Shown here in pieces: positions 7,600 through 15,811 of a stretch of DNA of 64,000 nt. Both the position numbers and the translations under genes were made by a program. Location: the NCBI RefSeq assembly GCF_002270415.1, contig NZ_NNRI01000021.1, positions 1 through 64,000 of the forward strand. The letters are read 5' to 3'. The notes below the pieces were generated by a model, which did no database searches, was not told the DNA's origin, and saw only the letters and a program-made list of their open reading frames with translations. Origin of the DNA: Mesorhizobium sophorae (GTDB lineage: Bacteria > Pseudomonadota > Alphaproteobacteria > Rhizobiales > Rhizobiaceae). Position 1 is the first letter of the stretch; each line of letters starts with the position of its first letter.

Positions 7600-8610
7600 A
7601 TGAACGGCGATCGCGTTGGCGACGAAGTGCGGGCAGCGTTGAGTGTGGCGGACGATGCGGGCGCAAGTCCCTCGGAGCGAACCGAAATGCTCATGGAAAT
7701 CGCCATGGGGCTGCAGCAGCGTCCGAAAAATCCCGAGCAGATCGCCGCCGCCGTTTTTCTCTACGACCGCGCCTTGGCGCTCTGCCCCGAGGACCAGCGC
7801 CTGCTTGACGCGCGTATCATGGCGCGCAAGGGCACGGCGCTTCTCGTCCTGCCGGAAGGCGGCACGCTGGCGCTGCAGCAGGCCCGCGAGGCTTTCGAGG
7901 CCGCCATCCCGCATTTCACCGATTTCGGACGTCCGGAGGAACTGGCCGAGACAGAGATGAACCTTGGTCTTGCCATCCAGAATCTCGCCGGTCAGCACAA
8001 GGCCCGCATCACCGACGCGATCTCGGCCTATCAGCGTGCTTTGCGCACCTTCGACAAGCTGCGGTTCCCCAAGGAATTTGCCATCGTGCAGAACAATGTG
8101 GCGACGGCTTTCCTGTCGATGCCGTTCACCGACTCCAGAGCCAAAATGCGGGAGGCGCTGGCCGTGCAGGCGTTCGAGGAAGGCCTGAAGGTTGTCAATC
8201 TGATCGATCATCCGACCGAGTACGCCATGCTGCAGAACAATCTCGGCAACGCACTGCAATATGCTTCATCGAGTCGTACGCTGGAAAATAATTTGCGCGC
8301 GCTTGACGCTTACGATGAGGCCCTGAAAGTCCGATCGCGTGAAACGATGCCCCTCGAATTTGCCAATACGATCGCCAACAAGGCGAACTGTGTATGGAAC
8401 CTGCCGGACGATCCAGAGCATCCCGAACGTGGCAATCGAGTTAACCTGCTTCTCGCGCAACAGTATTACCAGGAATGTCGTACTATTTTCAGCCGTAGCG
8501 GCGAAGCAGAAAAATCTCGCTTCGTTGCCGAGGCCTGCGACCAGATCGGCCGCGAATTGCTTGCCGTGGCGCCCACGAACGGAACCGGCGCGCACGCGCA
8601 AACCGGGTGA
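7600..8610 (+). CDS. TPR-repeat protein of the hydrogenase locus
   Basis: This 336-aa cytoplasmic protein is built of tetratricopeptide-like helical pairs, for example AAAVFLYDRALALCP (about residues 49-63), AISAYQRALRTFDKL and ALDAYDEALKVR. Each ends in the A-x3-Y/F-x2-AL pattern typical of TPRs. The start has a GGAGG ribosome-binding site at about 7587. TPR proteins accompany group 2a hydrogenase loci in other bacteria, where a scaffold or assembly role is assumed. It follows the IS630 insertion and 120 bp of AT-rich sequence that may hold a promoter. It appears to begin the long coupled run that includes the hyp genes. Confidence 0.8.
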   Translation: MNGDRVGDEVRAALSVADDAGASPSERTEMLMEIAMGLQQRPKNPEQIAAAVFLYDRALALCPEDQRLLDARIMARKGTALLVLPEGGTLALQQAREAFEAAIPHFTDFGRPEELAETEMNLGLAIQNLAGQHKARITDAISAYQRALRTFDKLRFPKEFAIVQNNVATAFLSMPFTDSRAKMREALAVQAFEEGLKVVNLIDHPTEYAMLQNNLGNALQYASSSRTLENNLRALDAYDEALKVRSRETMPLEFANTIANKANCVWNLPDDPEHPERGNRVNLLLAQQYYQECRTIFSRSGEAEKSRFVAEACDQIGRELLAVAPTNGTGAHAQTG

Positions 8611-8647
8611 TGGTTATTTCATCAAGCATACGAAAGGAGAATGGCAA

Positions 8648-8860
8648 GTGACGGCAGTAGTACTCACAATAGGCAGCGTCGCATTGGCGCTTGCAACAGG
8701 GCTCGTGGCCTCGGGTATCGGCGGAGCCATCGGCGGCGTGGCGACCGGTGGCAAGGCTCTCGGCAACGAGCTGGCCGCTATGTTGGGCTCCTTCTATGGC
8801 CCGGTTGGCGGATTCTCCGGCGTGCTTGCTGGTATCGTCATCCTGGCTCTTGTCGGCTGA
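8648..8860 (+). CDS. Very small Gly/Ala-rich membrane protein
   Basis: A 70-aa protein starting at GTG 8648, 9 nt after a strong AAGGAG, which decides the start. The whole chain is hydrophobic and glycine-rich: TAVVLTIGSVALALATG, then GGAIGGVATGG, then a second apolar stretch ending VLAGIVILALVG. It should form two membrane helices joined by a Gly loop. It sits between the TPR gene and another tiny membrane protein. As HupS has no signal peptide or membrane partner gene here, these two could anchor the enzyme or give access to quinone. That is inference from context. Confidence 0.7.
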   Translation: MTAVVLTIGSVALALATGLVASGIGGAIGGVATGGKALGNELAAMLGSFYGPVGGFSGVLAGIVILALVG

Positions 8861-8869
8861 GGCGGCGCC

Positions 8870-9094
8870 ATGTGGGAAATGGCCAAGAGCTCCATCCTCC
8901 TGTTTTTGCGCGGGAAACTGTTTTCCGAACCGTCCAAGGTCTATCGCCAATCGGCGATAGGCGCCGTCACAACAGCTGTGCTGGTCGTAGTGCTGGCCAA
9001 GCTCGGCCTGCCTGTAGCCGCAGCGACTGCGATCGCCGGCTTGATCGGGGGTGCGTTGCAGCCATATCTCTTCAAAGATCTGCGGTATCGGTGA
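8870..9094 (+). CDS. Small membrane protein of the hydrogenase locus
   Basis: A 74-aa protein starting 9 bp after the preceding stop. A basic amphipathic N-terminus (MWEMAKSSILLFLRGKLF) is followed by a helix around residues 29-45 (AIGAVTTAVLVVVLAKL) and a shorter apolar stretch (AAATAIAGLIGGAL), then a charged tail FKDLRYR. Two membrane segments are likely. The NifU-Rieske gene begins immediately after its stop. No family is recognised; a membrane anchor or adaptor for the soluble hydrogenase is one possibility. Confidence 0.65.
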   Translation: MWEMAKSSILLFLRGKLFSEPSKVYRQSAIGAVTTAVLVVVLAKLGLPVAAATAIAGLIGGALQPYLFKDLRYR

Positions 9095-9095
9095 G

Positions 9096-9968
9096 ATGAA
9101 CGCCGTCGACCTCATCCCGACTAAACGCGACGATCTCGCCGGTCTTGCCGGCGACATCCTGCGGGTCGAGGCGATCTTCGCCATTTGGGACGAGACCCAG
9201 CGTAGCGCCGTCGAAGCCTACCGGCGCGCCATCGAAGACCTGAACGGCGAGGCGCTACGCCGGCTGGTGAAGGCGCTGAAAGAAGAGCCTGCCGCGCTCG
9301 CGGCCATGAAGCAAGCGGTGACCGACGAGGTCGTCTACGCCGTGCTTCGCCGTCACAACATCTTGAAACCCAGCCTTAGCGAACGGGTGGGGGCAGCACT
9401 TGATGGCGTGCGCCCGATGCTCGCCTCGCATGGCGGCGATGTCGAACTGGTCAGCGTGAGGCCGCCGGCGATCGAGGTGCGCTTTGTCGGCGCCTGCGAT
9501 GGATGCCCGGCTTCGGCCCTGACCTTTCATGCCGGCGTCAAAAAGGCCATCGAGGAGGCCTGTCCGGAGATCTCCGACATCATCCAGATCAAGAGCATGA
9601 GCAATGCGGCCGACAATGACAGCGTCCGCTTCGTCAGCCCGTTCGCGCTCGGCGCCGTCGGCGGCTGGCACCTGGTCTGCCGCCTCGACGAAATCCCGCT
9701 CGGCGGCATAAGCACCCTCGTCGTCGGCGGGCAGGACGTGATCCTGTCGCGACAGGATGCGATCGTGTCCTGCTTTCAGAATGCCTGTGCTCATCTCGGC
9801 ATTCCGCTCGATAGCGGCGATGTCGAACAGGGCATCATCACTTGCCCGCATCACGGCTTCCAATACGACCTTTCCAGCGGCGAATGCCTGACAGCTCCGG
9901 AAGTGGCGCTGCAGTCACACGCCGTGCGCGTTATCGGCAATCGCGTCGAGGTGAGGCTATCATCGTGA
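9096..9968 (+). CDS. NifU C-terminal domain / Rieske [2Fe-2S] fusion protein
   Basis: This 290-aa redox protein starts at 9096 (MNAVDLIPTKRDD), just after GGTGAG; a longer frame to 9051 lacks sense. Residues ~1-90 are helical and unassigned. Residues ~92-170 match the NifU/Nfu cluster-carrier domain with C134 and C137 in VGACDGCPAS. Residues ~190-290 form a Rieske-type ferredoxin with C231-x-H233 and C250-x2-H253 (CPHHGF). Such fusions recur in group 2a hydrogenase loci and could take electrons from HupS or deliver Fe-S clusters to it. The last bases overlap the next gene as GTGA, so translation is coupled. Confidence 0.88.
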   Translation: MNAVDLIPTKRDDLAGLAGDILRVEAIFAIWDETQRSAVEAYRRAIEDLNGEALRRLVKALKEEPAALAAMKQAVTDEVVYAVLRRHNILKPSLSERVGAALDGVRPMLASHGGDVELVSVRPPAIEVRFVGACDGCPASALTFHAGVKKAIEEACPEISDIIQIKSMSNAADNDSVRFVSPFALGAVGGWHLVCRLDEIPLGGISTLVVGGQDVILSRQDAIVSCFQNACAHLGIPLDSGDVEQGIITCPHHGFQYDLSSGECLTAPEVALQSHAVRVIGNRVEVRLSS

Positions 9969-11161
9969 TCCGCATCTCGCTCTCGCCTGACTATCGCCGA
10001 GCCCTGCCGCCAGTTGGCATGGCACTGCCGCCGATGCTCGACCCAGCCGGCGCGCGCGTCGTACTTGGCAACCAAGTGGATGCCGACGGGCTGCCTGACT
10101 CGGTCGCGCCGAAACCGCATACGCTATTCGGGCCGCGGGGCGTCGGCTTCGCGCCGCACGAAGGGCCGTGCTTCGTTGCCGACACCGGCCATCATCGCTT
10201 GATGGTCTGGAACAAGGTGCCGGATCAAGACAATGCACCTGCCGACCTTTTGATCGGCCAGCCCGACTTCTTTTCCGAAGGCCGCAACGCGCGCGGCGTG
10301 GTCGGTGCGGCGACCTTGAACATGCCGACCGGCATTTCGACCGACGGCACGATACTCGCCGTCGCCGACGCATGGAACCACCGTGTGCTGATCTGGCGCA
10401 CTCTGCCCGAGCATTCGAACCAACCGGCGGACCTGGTGCTGGGGCAGGCGGATTTTTTGAGCGGCGTTGCCAACCGTGGCGATGCCGTTGCGGCCGCCGA
10501 CACGCTGAACTGGTGCTATGGTGTCACCGTCGCCGACGGACGGCTGTTTGTCGCAGACACCGGAAATCGTCGTGTGCTGGTCTGGAACTCGCTTCCTCAA
10601 CGCAACGGCCAGGCCGCTGATCTGGTGCTGGGCCAGACGGATATGGTAACGCGCGACGACAACGCGTCGGGCTCGGGCGCCGCGGTCGGCATGCGGTGGC
10701 CGCACAGCGTGGCTGTCGATGACAGCCGGATCCTGGTGGCGGATGCCGGCAACAACCGCATCATGGTCTGGAACTCGATGCCCAATGTCGACGGCGCGCC
10801 ATGCAGCTTCGTGCTGGGCCAATCGAGCTTCGACGGCAACGACCACAACCGTGCCGGTTACCATCCCAACTATCGCTCGCTCAACATGCCTTACGGGACG
10901 GTCGTTCACGACGGCCTCGTTTTTTGTGCCGACACCGCCAATTCCCGTCTGGTCAGCTATTCCCTTGATGATCTCGGGATGGACCGCGCCGCTTCCGGCC
11001 TCGCCGCCCAAACCAGCTTCTGCGACAAGGGCGACAATCGCTGGCGTTTCGCCGCACGCGATAGCGTCTGCTGGCCGTTCGCGCTGTCGGCGTCAGGTAC
11101 AACGCTGGCGGTTGCCGACACCGGCAACAACCGCGTGCTGTTGTGGGAGGTGGCCGCATGA
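9965..11161 (+). CDS. NHL-repeat beta-propeller protein of the hydrogenase locus
   Basis: The GTG at 9965 overlaps the previous stop (GTGA), which decides the start; the open frame back to 9842 is the shadow of the Rieske domain. The product is 398 aa with at least five NHL-type repeats of the form VADTGNxRVLVWNSLP followed by ADLVLGQ. These are separated by ~55-60 residues and together would form one beta-propeller. There is no signal peptide, so it is cytoplasmic. NHL proteins accompany group 2a hydrogenases elsewhere; their role is unknown, perhaps as a docking platform. The ATG of hypF overlaps its stop. Confidence 0.85.
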   Translation: MIRISLSPDYRRALPPVGMALPPMLDPAGARVVLGNQVDADGLPDSVAPKPHTLFGPRGVGFAPHEGPCFVADTGHHRLMVWNKVPDQDNAPADLLIGQPDFFSEGRNARGVVGAATLNMPTGISTDGTILAVADAWNHRVLIWRTLPEHSNQPADLVLGQADFLSGVANRGDAVAAADTLNWCYGVTVADGRLFVADTGNRRVLVWNSLPQRNGQAADLVLGQTDMVTRDDNASGSGAAVGMRWPHSVAVDDSRILVADAGNNRIMVWNSMPNVDGAPCSFVLGQSSFDGNDHNRAGYHPNYRSLNMPYGTVVHDGLVFCADTANSRLVSYSLDDLGMDRAASGLAAQTSFCDKGDNRWRFAARDSVCWPFALSASGTTLAVADTGNNRVLLWEVAA

Positions 11162-13584
11162 ACACGCTGCTTTGCGTGCCGCGCACCGATCCGGCCGAAA
11201 CGGTCGAGATCAGGCTGCGCGGTCGCGTGCAGGGCGTCGGCTTCAGGCCGACCGTGTGGCGGATCGCCCGCAAGCTCGGTCTCGATGGCGACGTTCTCAA
11301 CGACAGCGAGGGTGTGCTCATTCGCCTGCGTGGCGCCGTGTCCGCCGTTTCCGCGCTGATCGACGAGTTACGAACATTGCCACCGCCGTTGGCCGAAATC
11401 ACCGCTATCGAGACGCGTGGCTACGGTGGCACAATCGAGCCGGGTTTCGTCATCGTCGACAGCGTGGTCGGTGCGGCACGCACCGAAATCTCACCCGACG
11501 CCGCCATATGCGACGCATGCGCGGCCGAGATCGCCGACCCGTTCCTGAGCCGCTTCCGCTACCCCTTCACCAACTGCACCCACTGTGGTCCAAGGCTGAG
11601 CATCGTGCGCGCCGTGCCCTATGACCGCGCCACGACGACCATGGCGCCCTTCCCGCTCTGCGAAGCTTGTGGTACGGAATACCGCGACCCCGCCGACCGC
11701 CGCTTTCACGCCGAGGCGACCGCCTGTCATGTCTGCGGGCCGAAAGCCCGGCTGATCCGTTTCGACGGCCGCGCGCTCTCCTTTGAACAATATTCGATGC
11801 TCGACGACGTTGATGCCGCACTCGGCCTGATCCAGAAGGGCGAGATCGTCGCCATCAAGGCACTTGGCGGCTACCAGCTGGCTTGTGACGCCACCCGGCC
11901 GGAGGCTGTCGCCATGCTGCGCAAGCGCAAGCGCCGCGATGCAAAACCCTTCGCGCTGATGGCGCGCGATCTGGATGTGATCAGACGCTATGCCACGGTC
12001 AGCGACGAGGAGGCTGCCGCGCTGACAAGCCGCGAGGCGCCGATCGTGCTGCTTGCCGCCGACGGGCCGGAGAAACTGCCGGAGGCAATCGCGCCAGGTC
12101 TCGGCACGCTCGGCTTCATGCTGCCGTCGACGCCACTGCATCTGCTCCTGCTTCGCAGGATGACCCGCCCGGTCGTCATGACCAGCGGCAACCTATCGGA
12201 CGAACCGCAGGTTATCGACGATGCCGAAGCGGCAAAGAAACTGTCTGAAATCGCTGCCTACGCCTTGATCCACAACCGCGACATCGCAAATCGCATCGAC
12301 GATTCCGTTGTGCGCCGCATGGGTGGAAAACTGCGGGTGCTGCGCCGCGCGCGTGGCTATGCACCGGCCTCGATCGCGCTGCCGTATGGTTTTGAACAGG
12401 CGCCGGAAATCCTCGCCTATGGTGCGGAACTGAAATCGACCTTCTGTCTGGTCAAAGACGGACGCGCGGTGTTGTCGCAGCACCAGGGAGATCTCGAAGA
12501 CGCGCTGACCTACGACGACTACCGCAATAACCTTGGGCTCTACCGGGATCTGTTCGACCATCGGCCGGTGGCGCTGGCGGCGGATCTGCACCCGGAATAT
12601 CTCTCGGCAAAACTGGCGCGAGCGACAGCTGCCGCTGAAAACCTGCCACTGCTGGAAATTCAGCACCATCACGCTCACGCTGCCGCCTGCCTCGCCGAAA
12701 ACGGCCGCGCGCTCGATGCTGCACCTGTTCTGGCTGTCGTGCTCGATGGGCTCGGCTATGGCTCGGATGGCGGCATCTGGGGCGGAGAATTCCTGCTGGC
12801 CGACTATCGCCGCTTCGAGCGGCTGTGCACCTTCAAACCGGTCGCCATGCCCGGCGGCGCGCAAGCCGTGCGCGAGCCATGGCGCAACCTCTATGCCCAC
12901 CTGATGACCGAAATGGGCTTCGCCGCCTTCAAGATGAATTTCGAGGATCTCGACCTGTTCGCCGCCCTTTCTGCCAAGCCGCTTGCAACCATCGGCGCCA
13001 TGCTCAAGGCTTCGCTCAATTCACCCAAGGCATCGTCCTGCGGCCGACTCTTCGATGCGGTCGCAGCCGCTGCCGGATTGTGCTTCGACCGGCAGGCCTA
13101 TGAGGGCGAGGCCGCGGCTCGCCTCGAAGCCGTTGTCTGCCACAAAACCTTTGTCGAGGAAGGCGATCATCTCGCCTATCCCTTGCCGATCCCGAACCTG
13201 AAAGGCTCTGGGCTTCCTTATATCGAACCGCTCGGCATGTGGAATGCCATCCTAGGCGACCTCATCCTGAAAACCCCGGCCTCGGTCATTTCGGCCCGTT
13301 TTCACAAGGGCCTGGCGAAGTCGATCGCCGCTATGGCGCTGAAGCTGGCACGAGGTGATGAGGACGATGCCCCGCCGCGTTTTGACACGGTCGTGCTGTC
13401 GGGCGGATGCTTCCAGAACAAGGTGCTGTTCGAGCAGGTTCTCAGCAGGGTTGAGGCCGTGGATTTCAAGGTTCTGACGCACGCGAAAGTCCCTGCCAAT
13501 GATGGCGGCATCGCGTTCGGCCAGGCGACCGTAGCCGCCGCTCACCTCATCGACGCCGGGCAAGTCCGGCAGAAAGCGAGCTGA
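11158..13584 (+). CDS. hypF: Carbamoyltransferase HypF
   Basis: HypF makes carbamoyl-AMP from carbamoyl phosphate and loads the carbamoyl group onto HypE for the cyanide ligands of the NiFe site. At 808 aa it is full length. It has an acylphosphatase domain (RLRGRVQGVGFRPTVWRIA, ~residues 20-40), two zinc-finger Cys pairs (CDACAAEI with NCTHCG; CEACGTEY with CHVCG), a YrdC-like domain (GGYQLACDAT, KRRDAKPFALM) and a Kae1-like domain with HHHAHAAAC and CFQN near the end. The ATG at 11158 overlaps the NHL stop as ATGA; a start at 11143 is possible but less likely. Confidence 0.96.
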   Translation: MNTLLCVPRTDPAETVEIRLRGRVQGVGFRPTVWRIARKLGLDGDVLNDSEGVLIRLRGAVSAVSALIDELRTLPPPLAEITAIETRGYGGTIEPGFVIVDSVVGAARTEISPDAAICDACAAEIADPFLSRFRYPFTNCTHCGPRLSIVRAVPYDRATTTMAPFPLCEACGTEYRDPADRRFHAEATACHVCGPKARLIRFDGRALSFEQYSMLDDVDAALGLIQKGEIVAIKALGGYQLACDATRPEAVAMLRKRKRRDAKPFALMARDLDVIRRYATVSDEEAAALTSREAPIVLLAADGPEKLPEAIAPGLGTLGFMLPSTPLHLLLLRRMTRPVVMTSGNLSDEPQVIDDAEAAKKLSEIAAYALIHNRDIANRIDDSVVRRMGGKLRVLRRARGYAPASIALPYGFEQAPEILAYGAELKSTFCLVKDGRAVLSQHQGDLEDALTYDDYRNNLGLYRDLFDHRPVALAADLHPEYLSAKLARATAAAENLPLLEIQHHHAHAAACLAENGRALDAAPVLAVVLDGLGYGSDGGIWGGEFLLADYRRFERLCTFKPVAMPGGAQAVREPWRNLYAHLMTEMGFAAFKMNFEDLDLFAALSAKPLATIGAMLKASLNSPKASSCGRLFDAVAAAAGLCFDRQAYEGEAAARLEAVVCHKTFVEEGDHLAYPLPIPNLKGSGLPYIEPLGMWNAILGDLILKTPASVISARFHKGLAKSIAAMALKLARGDEDDAPPRFDTVVLSGGCFQNKVLFEQVLSRVEAVDFKVLTHAKVPANDGGIAFGQATVAAAHLIDAGQVRQKAS

Positions 13585-13586
13585 CC

Positions 13587-13868
13587 ATGTGCCTCGGAAT
13601 CCCAGGACGGATCGTCAAGATCGATGACCACCTGAAGAAGCTGGCGACGGTCGATGTCAGCGGCGTCAGGCGGCAGGTCAACATTGCCTGCATCGTCAAC
13701 GAAACCCATTCCGTCGACGACTGCGTCGGCGACTGGGTGCTGATCCATGTCGGCTTCGCCATGAGCCGCATCGACGAGCATGAGGCCGCCGAGACCCTGA
13801 AAATTCTTACCGAACTCGGCGAAGTACAAGCCGAAATGGAGTCGATGAGGCTGTCGTCGGTGCATTAG
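13587..13868 (+). CDS. hypC: Hydrogenase maturation chaperone HypC
   Basis: HypC carries the Fe(CN)2CO group with HypD and delivers it to the HupL precursor. The 93-aa protein begins MCLGIPGRI; the Cys2 exposed after removal of Met1 is the essential ligand. The body shows the usual small beta-barrel pattern (VSGVRRQVNIA, GDWVLIHVGFAMSRID) and ends with an amphipathic helix. It follows hypF by 2 bp. A separate HupL-specific HypC paralogue (HupF type) is absent, so this one probably serves the enzyme alone. Confidence 0.95.
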   Translation: MCLGIPGRIVKIDDHLKKLATVDVSGVRRQVNIACIVNETHSVDDCVGDWVLIHVGFAMSRIDEHEAAETLKILTELGEVQAEMESMRLSSVH

Positions 13869-13964
13869 ACCGCCGTCGGCGCGCTTCAAGTTCTGTTTTT
13901 ATGCACGTCGTTGTCCCAAAACCGCTCCGCACTTTTGGGCGGCATGCAAGAGGAGGACGCCAGA

Positions 13965-14657
13965 ATGTCCAGCGAAAGCGAACTGAAAGCGCTCTATCCG
14001 TTCCTGCACGGCAAGGCGCAGGACCCGGAAAAGATGAATGCGGCTTTGCTGCATTCCGTTGCCGAGAAAGCGCGCGACACCCGCGAAACCAATGAGAGCT
14101 TCTTCGGCGGCCAGGCCGAAATCCTGGTCGCGGCCGCGCACACGCTGGCGGATGTCTACCGCAACCATGGCCAACTCTTTTCGATGGGCAATGGTGGCTC
14201 GAGCTGCGATGCTTCGCATGTCGCCGTCGAGTTCGTCCATCCGGTCACCGCCGGCCGGCCGGCGCTCGCCGCCACCAATCTCGTCGCCGACCTCGCCATG
14301 ATCTCAGCCGTCGGCAACGACCTCGGTTTCGACCATGTCTTCGTGCGCCAGCTGCTGGCGCACGCCCGCAAGGGCGACGCCGTCATCGGCATTTCGACAA
14401 GCGGCAATTCGCAGAACCTGGTGTCGGCCTTCGCCAAGGTCAGGGAGATGGGCGTTCACACGATCGGTCTCGCCGGTGGCGACGGCGGTCGCATGAAATT
14501 ATCCGGCACCCTCGATCATCTGCTGGTCGTGCCGTCGACCTCGATCCACCGCATCCAGGAATGCCACGTCGCTGCCTACCACATCCTGTGGGACCTCGTG
14601 CACACGCTGCTCGCCGACGAACGTGGTTCCGCCGCCGGAAAAGGAAGCGTCCAATGA
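13965..14657 (+). CDS. SIS-domain sugar isomerase-like protein (GmhA-like)
   Basis: A 230-aa protein with a sugar-isomerase (SIS) fold. Phosphosugar-binding signatures are visible: SMGNGGSSCDASHVAVEF and ISTSGNSQNLVSAF, close to phosphoheptose isomerase GmhA. The start at 13965 follows a strong AGAGGAGG; the frame upstream to 13911 lacks family sequence. The end overlaps hypD (ATGA). A GmhA-like gene inside a hyp operon is seen in other group 2a loci; its substrate in hydrogenase assembly is unknown. It could act on a nucleotide-sugar or phosphosugar unrelated to heptose. Confidence 0.85.
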   Translation: MSSESELKALYPFLHGKAQDPEKMNAALLHSVAEKARDTRETNESFFGGQAEILVAAAHTLADVYRNHGQLFSMGNGGSSCDASHVAVEFVHPVTAGRPALAATNLVADLAMISAVGNDLGFDHVFVRQLLAHARKGDAVIGISTSGNSQNLVSAFAKVREMGVHTIGLAGGDGGRMKLSGTLDHLLVVPSTSIHRIQECHVAAYHILWDLVHTLLADERGSAAGKGSVQ

Positions 14658-15811
14658 AATACACCGACGAATTCCGCGACCGCGAAAAAGCAAAAATCCT
14701 GATCAAGGAAATCAACAAGCTCGCCGCCACGATCGAGATCGCTAGGACGCGTCCAATCAACATCATGGAAGTGTGCGGCGGTCACACACATTCGATCTTC
14801 CGCTATGGGCTTGAAGGCATGCTGCCCGACGCCATCGAACTGGTGCATGGGCCCGGCTGCCCGGTCTGCGTCTTGCCGATGGGCCGCGTCGACGACTGCG
14901 TATCGATCGCCGAACGGCCCGAGGTGATCTTCACAACCTTTGGCGACGCCATGCGCGTGCCGGGTTCGAAGAAGAGCCTGCAGCAGGCCAAGGCCGACGG
15001 CGCCGATGTGCGCATGGTCTATTCGCCGATGGATGCGCTGACGCTGGCCAGGAAGAACCCGGATCGTGAGGTTGTGTTCTTCGGCCTCGGTTTCGAGACC
15101 ACCATGCCGTCCACCGCGCTGACCGTGCTGCAAGCTGAAGCCGATGGCATCGAAAACTTCTCGGTGTTCTGCAATCACATCACCATCGTGCCGACGATCA
15201 AGGCGATCCTCGACAGCCCCGACCTGCATCTCGACGGCTTCCTCGGCCCAGGCCATGTCTCGATGGTCATCGGCACCGCGCCCTACAAATTCATCGCCGA
15301 CTTCTACAAGCGGCCGATGGTCGTCGCCGGCTTCGAGCCGCTCGACGTGCTGCAGTCGATCTGGATGGTGCTGAAGCAGATCAAGGATGGTCGCGCCGAG
15401 ATCGAAAACCAGTATGCCCGCATCGTGCCTGAGGCCGGCAACAACGCGGCACTTGCCGCGGTCGGCAAGGTCTATGAACTGCGTGAATTCTTCGAATGGC
15501 GAGGGCTTGGCTCCATCGACCATTCCGGCGTCAAGGTGCGCGACGACTACGCCCGCTTCGATGCCGAGCGCAAATTCGCCATTCCCGGGGTCAAGATCGC
15601 GGACCCGAAATCCTGCCAATGCGGCGAGGTGCTGAAGGGCGTCATCAAGCCATGGCAGTGCAAGGTGTTCGGCATCGCCTGCACGCCGGAAATGCCGCTC
15701 GGCGCGCTGATGGTTTCGTCCGAAGGCGCTTGCGCCGCCTACTACCAGTATGGCGGCGTCAAGAAGCACACGGCGGCCCGGCCCGATGCCAGCGTGGCGG
15801 CCGTGTCATGA
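14654..15811 (+). CDS. hypD: Hydrogenase maturation protein HypD
   Basis: HypD is the [4Fe-4S] scaffold on which, with HypC, the Fe(CN)2CO unit is built. At 385 aa it is full length. Conserved motifs are visible: IMEVCGGHTHSIFRYG, VHGPGCPVCVLP, the GFETTMPSTA segment, GPGHVSMVIG, and the C-terminal Cys cluster CQCGEVLKGVIKPWQC. The ATG overlaps the isomerase stop by ATGA, and the hypE ATG overlaps its own stop, so all three are translated as a coupled unit. Confidence 0.96.
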   Translation: MKYTDEFRDREKAKILIKEINKLAATIEIARTRPINIMEVCGGHTHSIFRYGLEGMLPDAIELVHGPGCPVCVLPMGRVDDCVSIAERPEVIFTTFGDAMRVPGSKKSLQQAKADGADVRMVYSPMDALTLARKNPDREVVFFGLGFETTMPSTALTVLQAEADGIENFSVFCNHITIVPTIKAILDSPDLHLDGFLGPGHVSMVIGTAPYKFIADFYKRPMVVAGFEPLDVLQSIWMVLKQIKDGRAEIENQYARIVPEAGNNAALAAVGKVYELREFFEWRGLGSIDHSGVKVRDDYARFDAERKFAIPGVKIADPKSCQCGEVLKGVIKPWQCKVFGIACTPEMPLGALMVSSEGACAAYYQYGGVKKHTAARPDASVAAVS

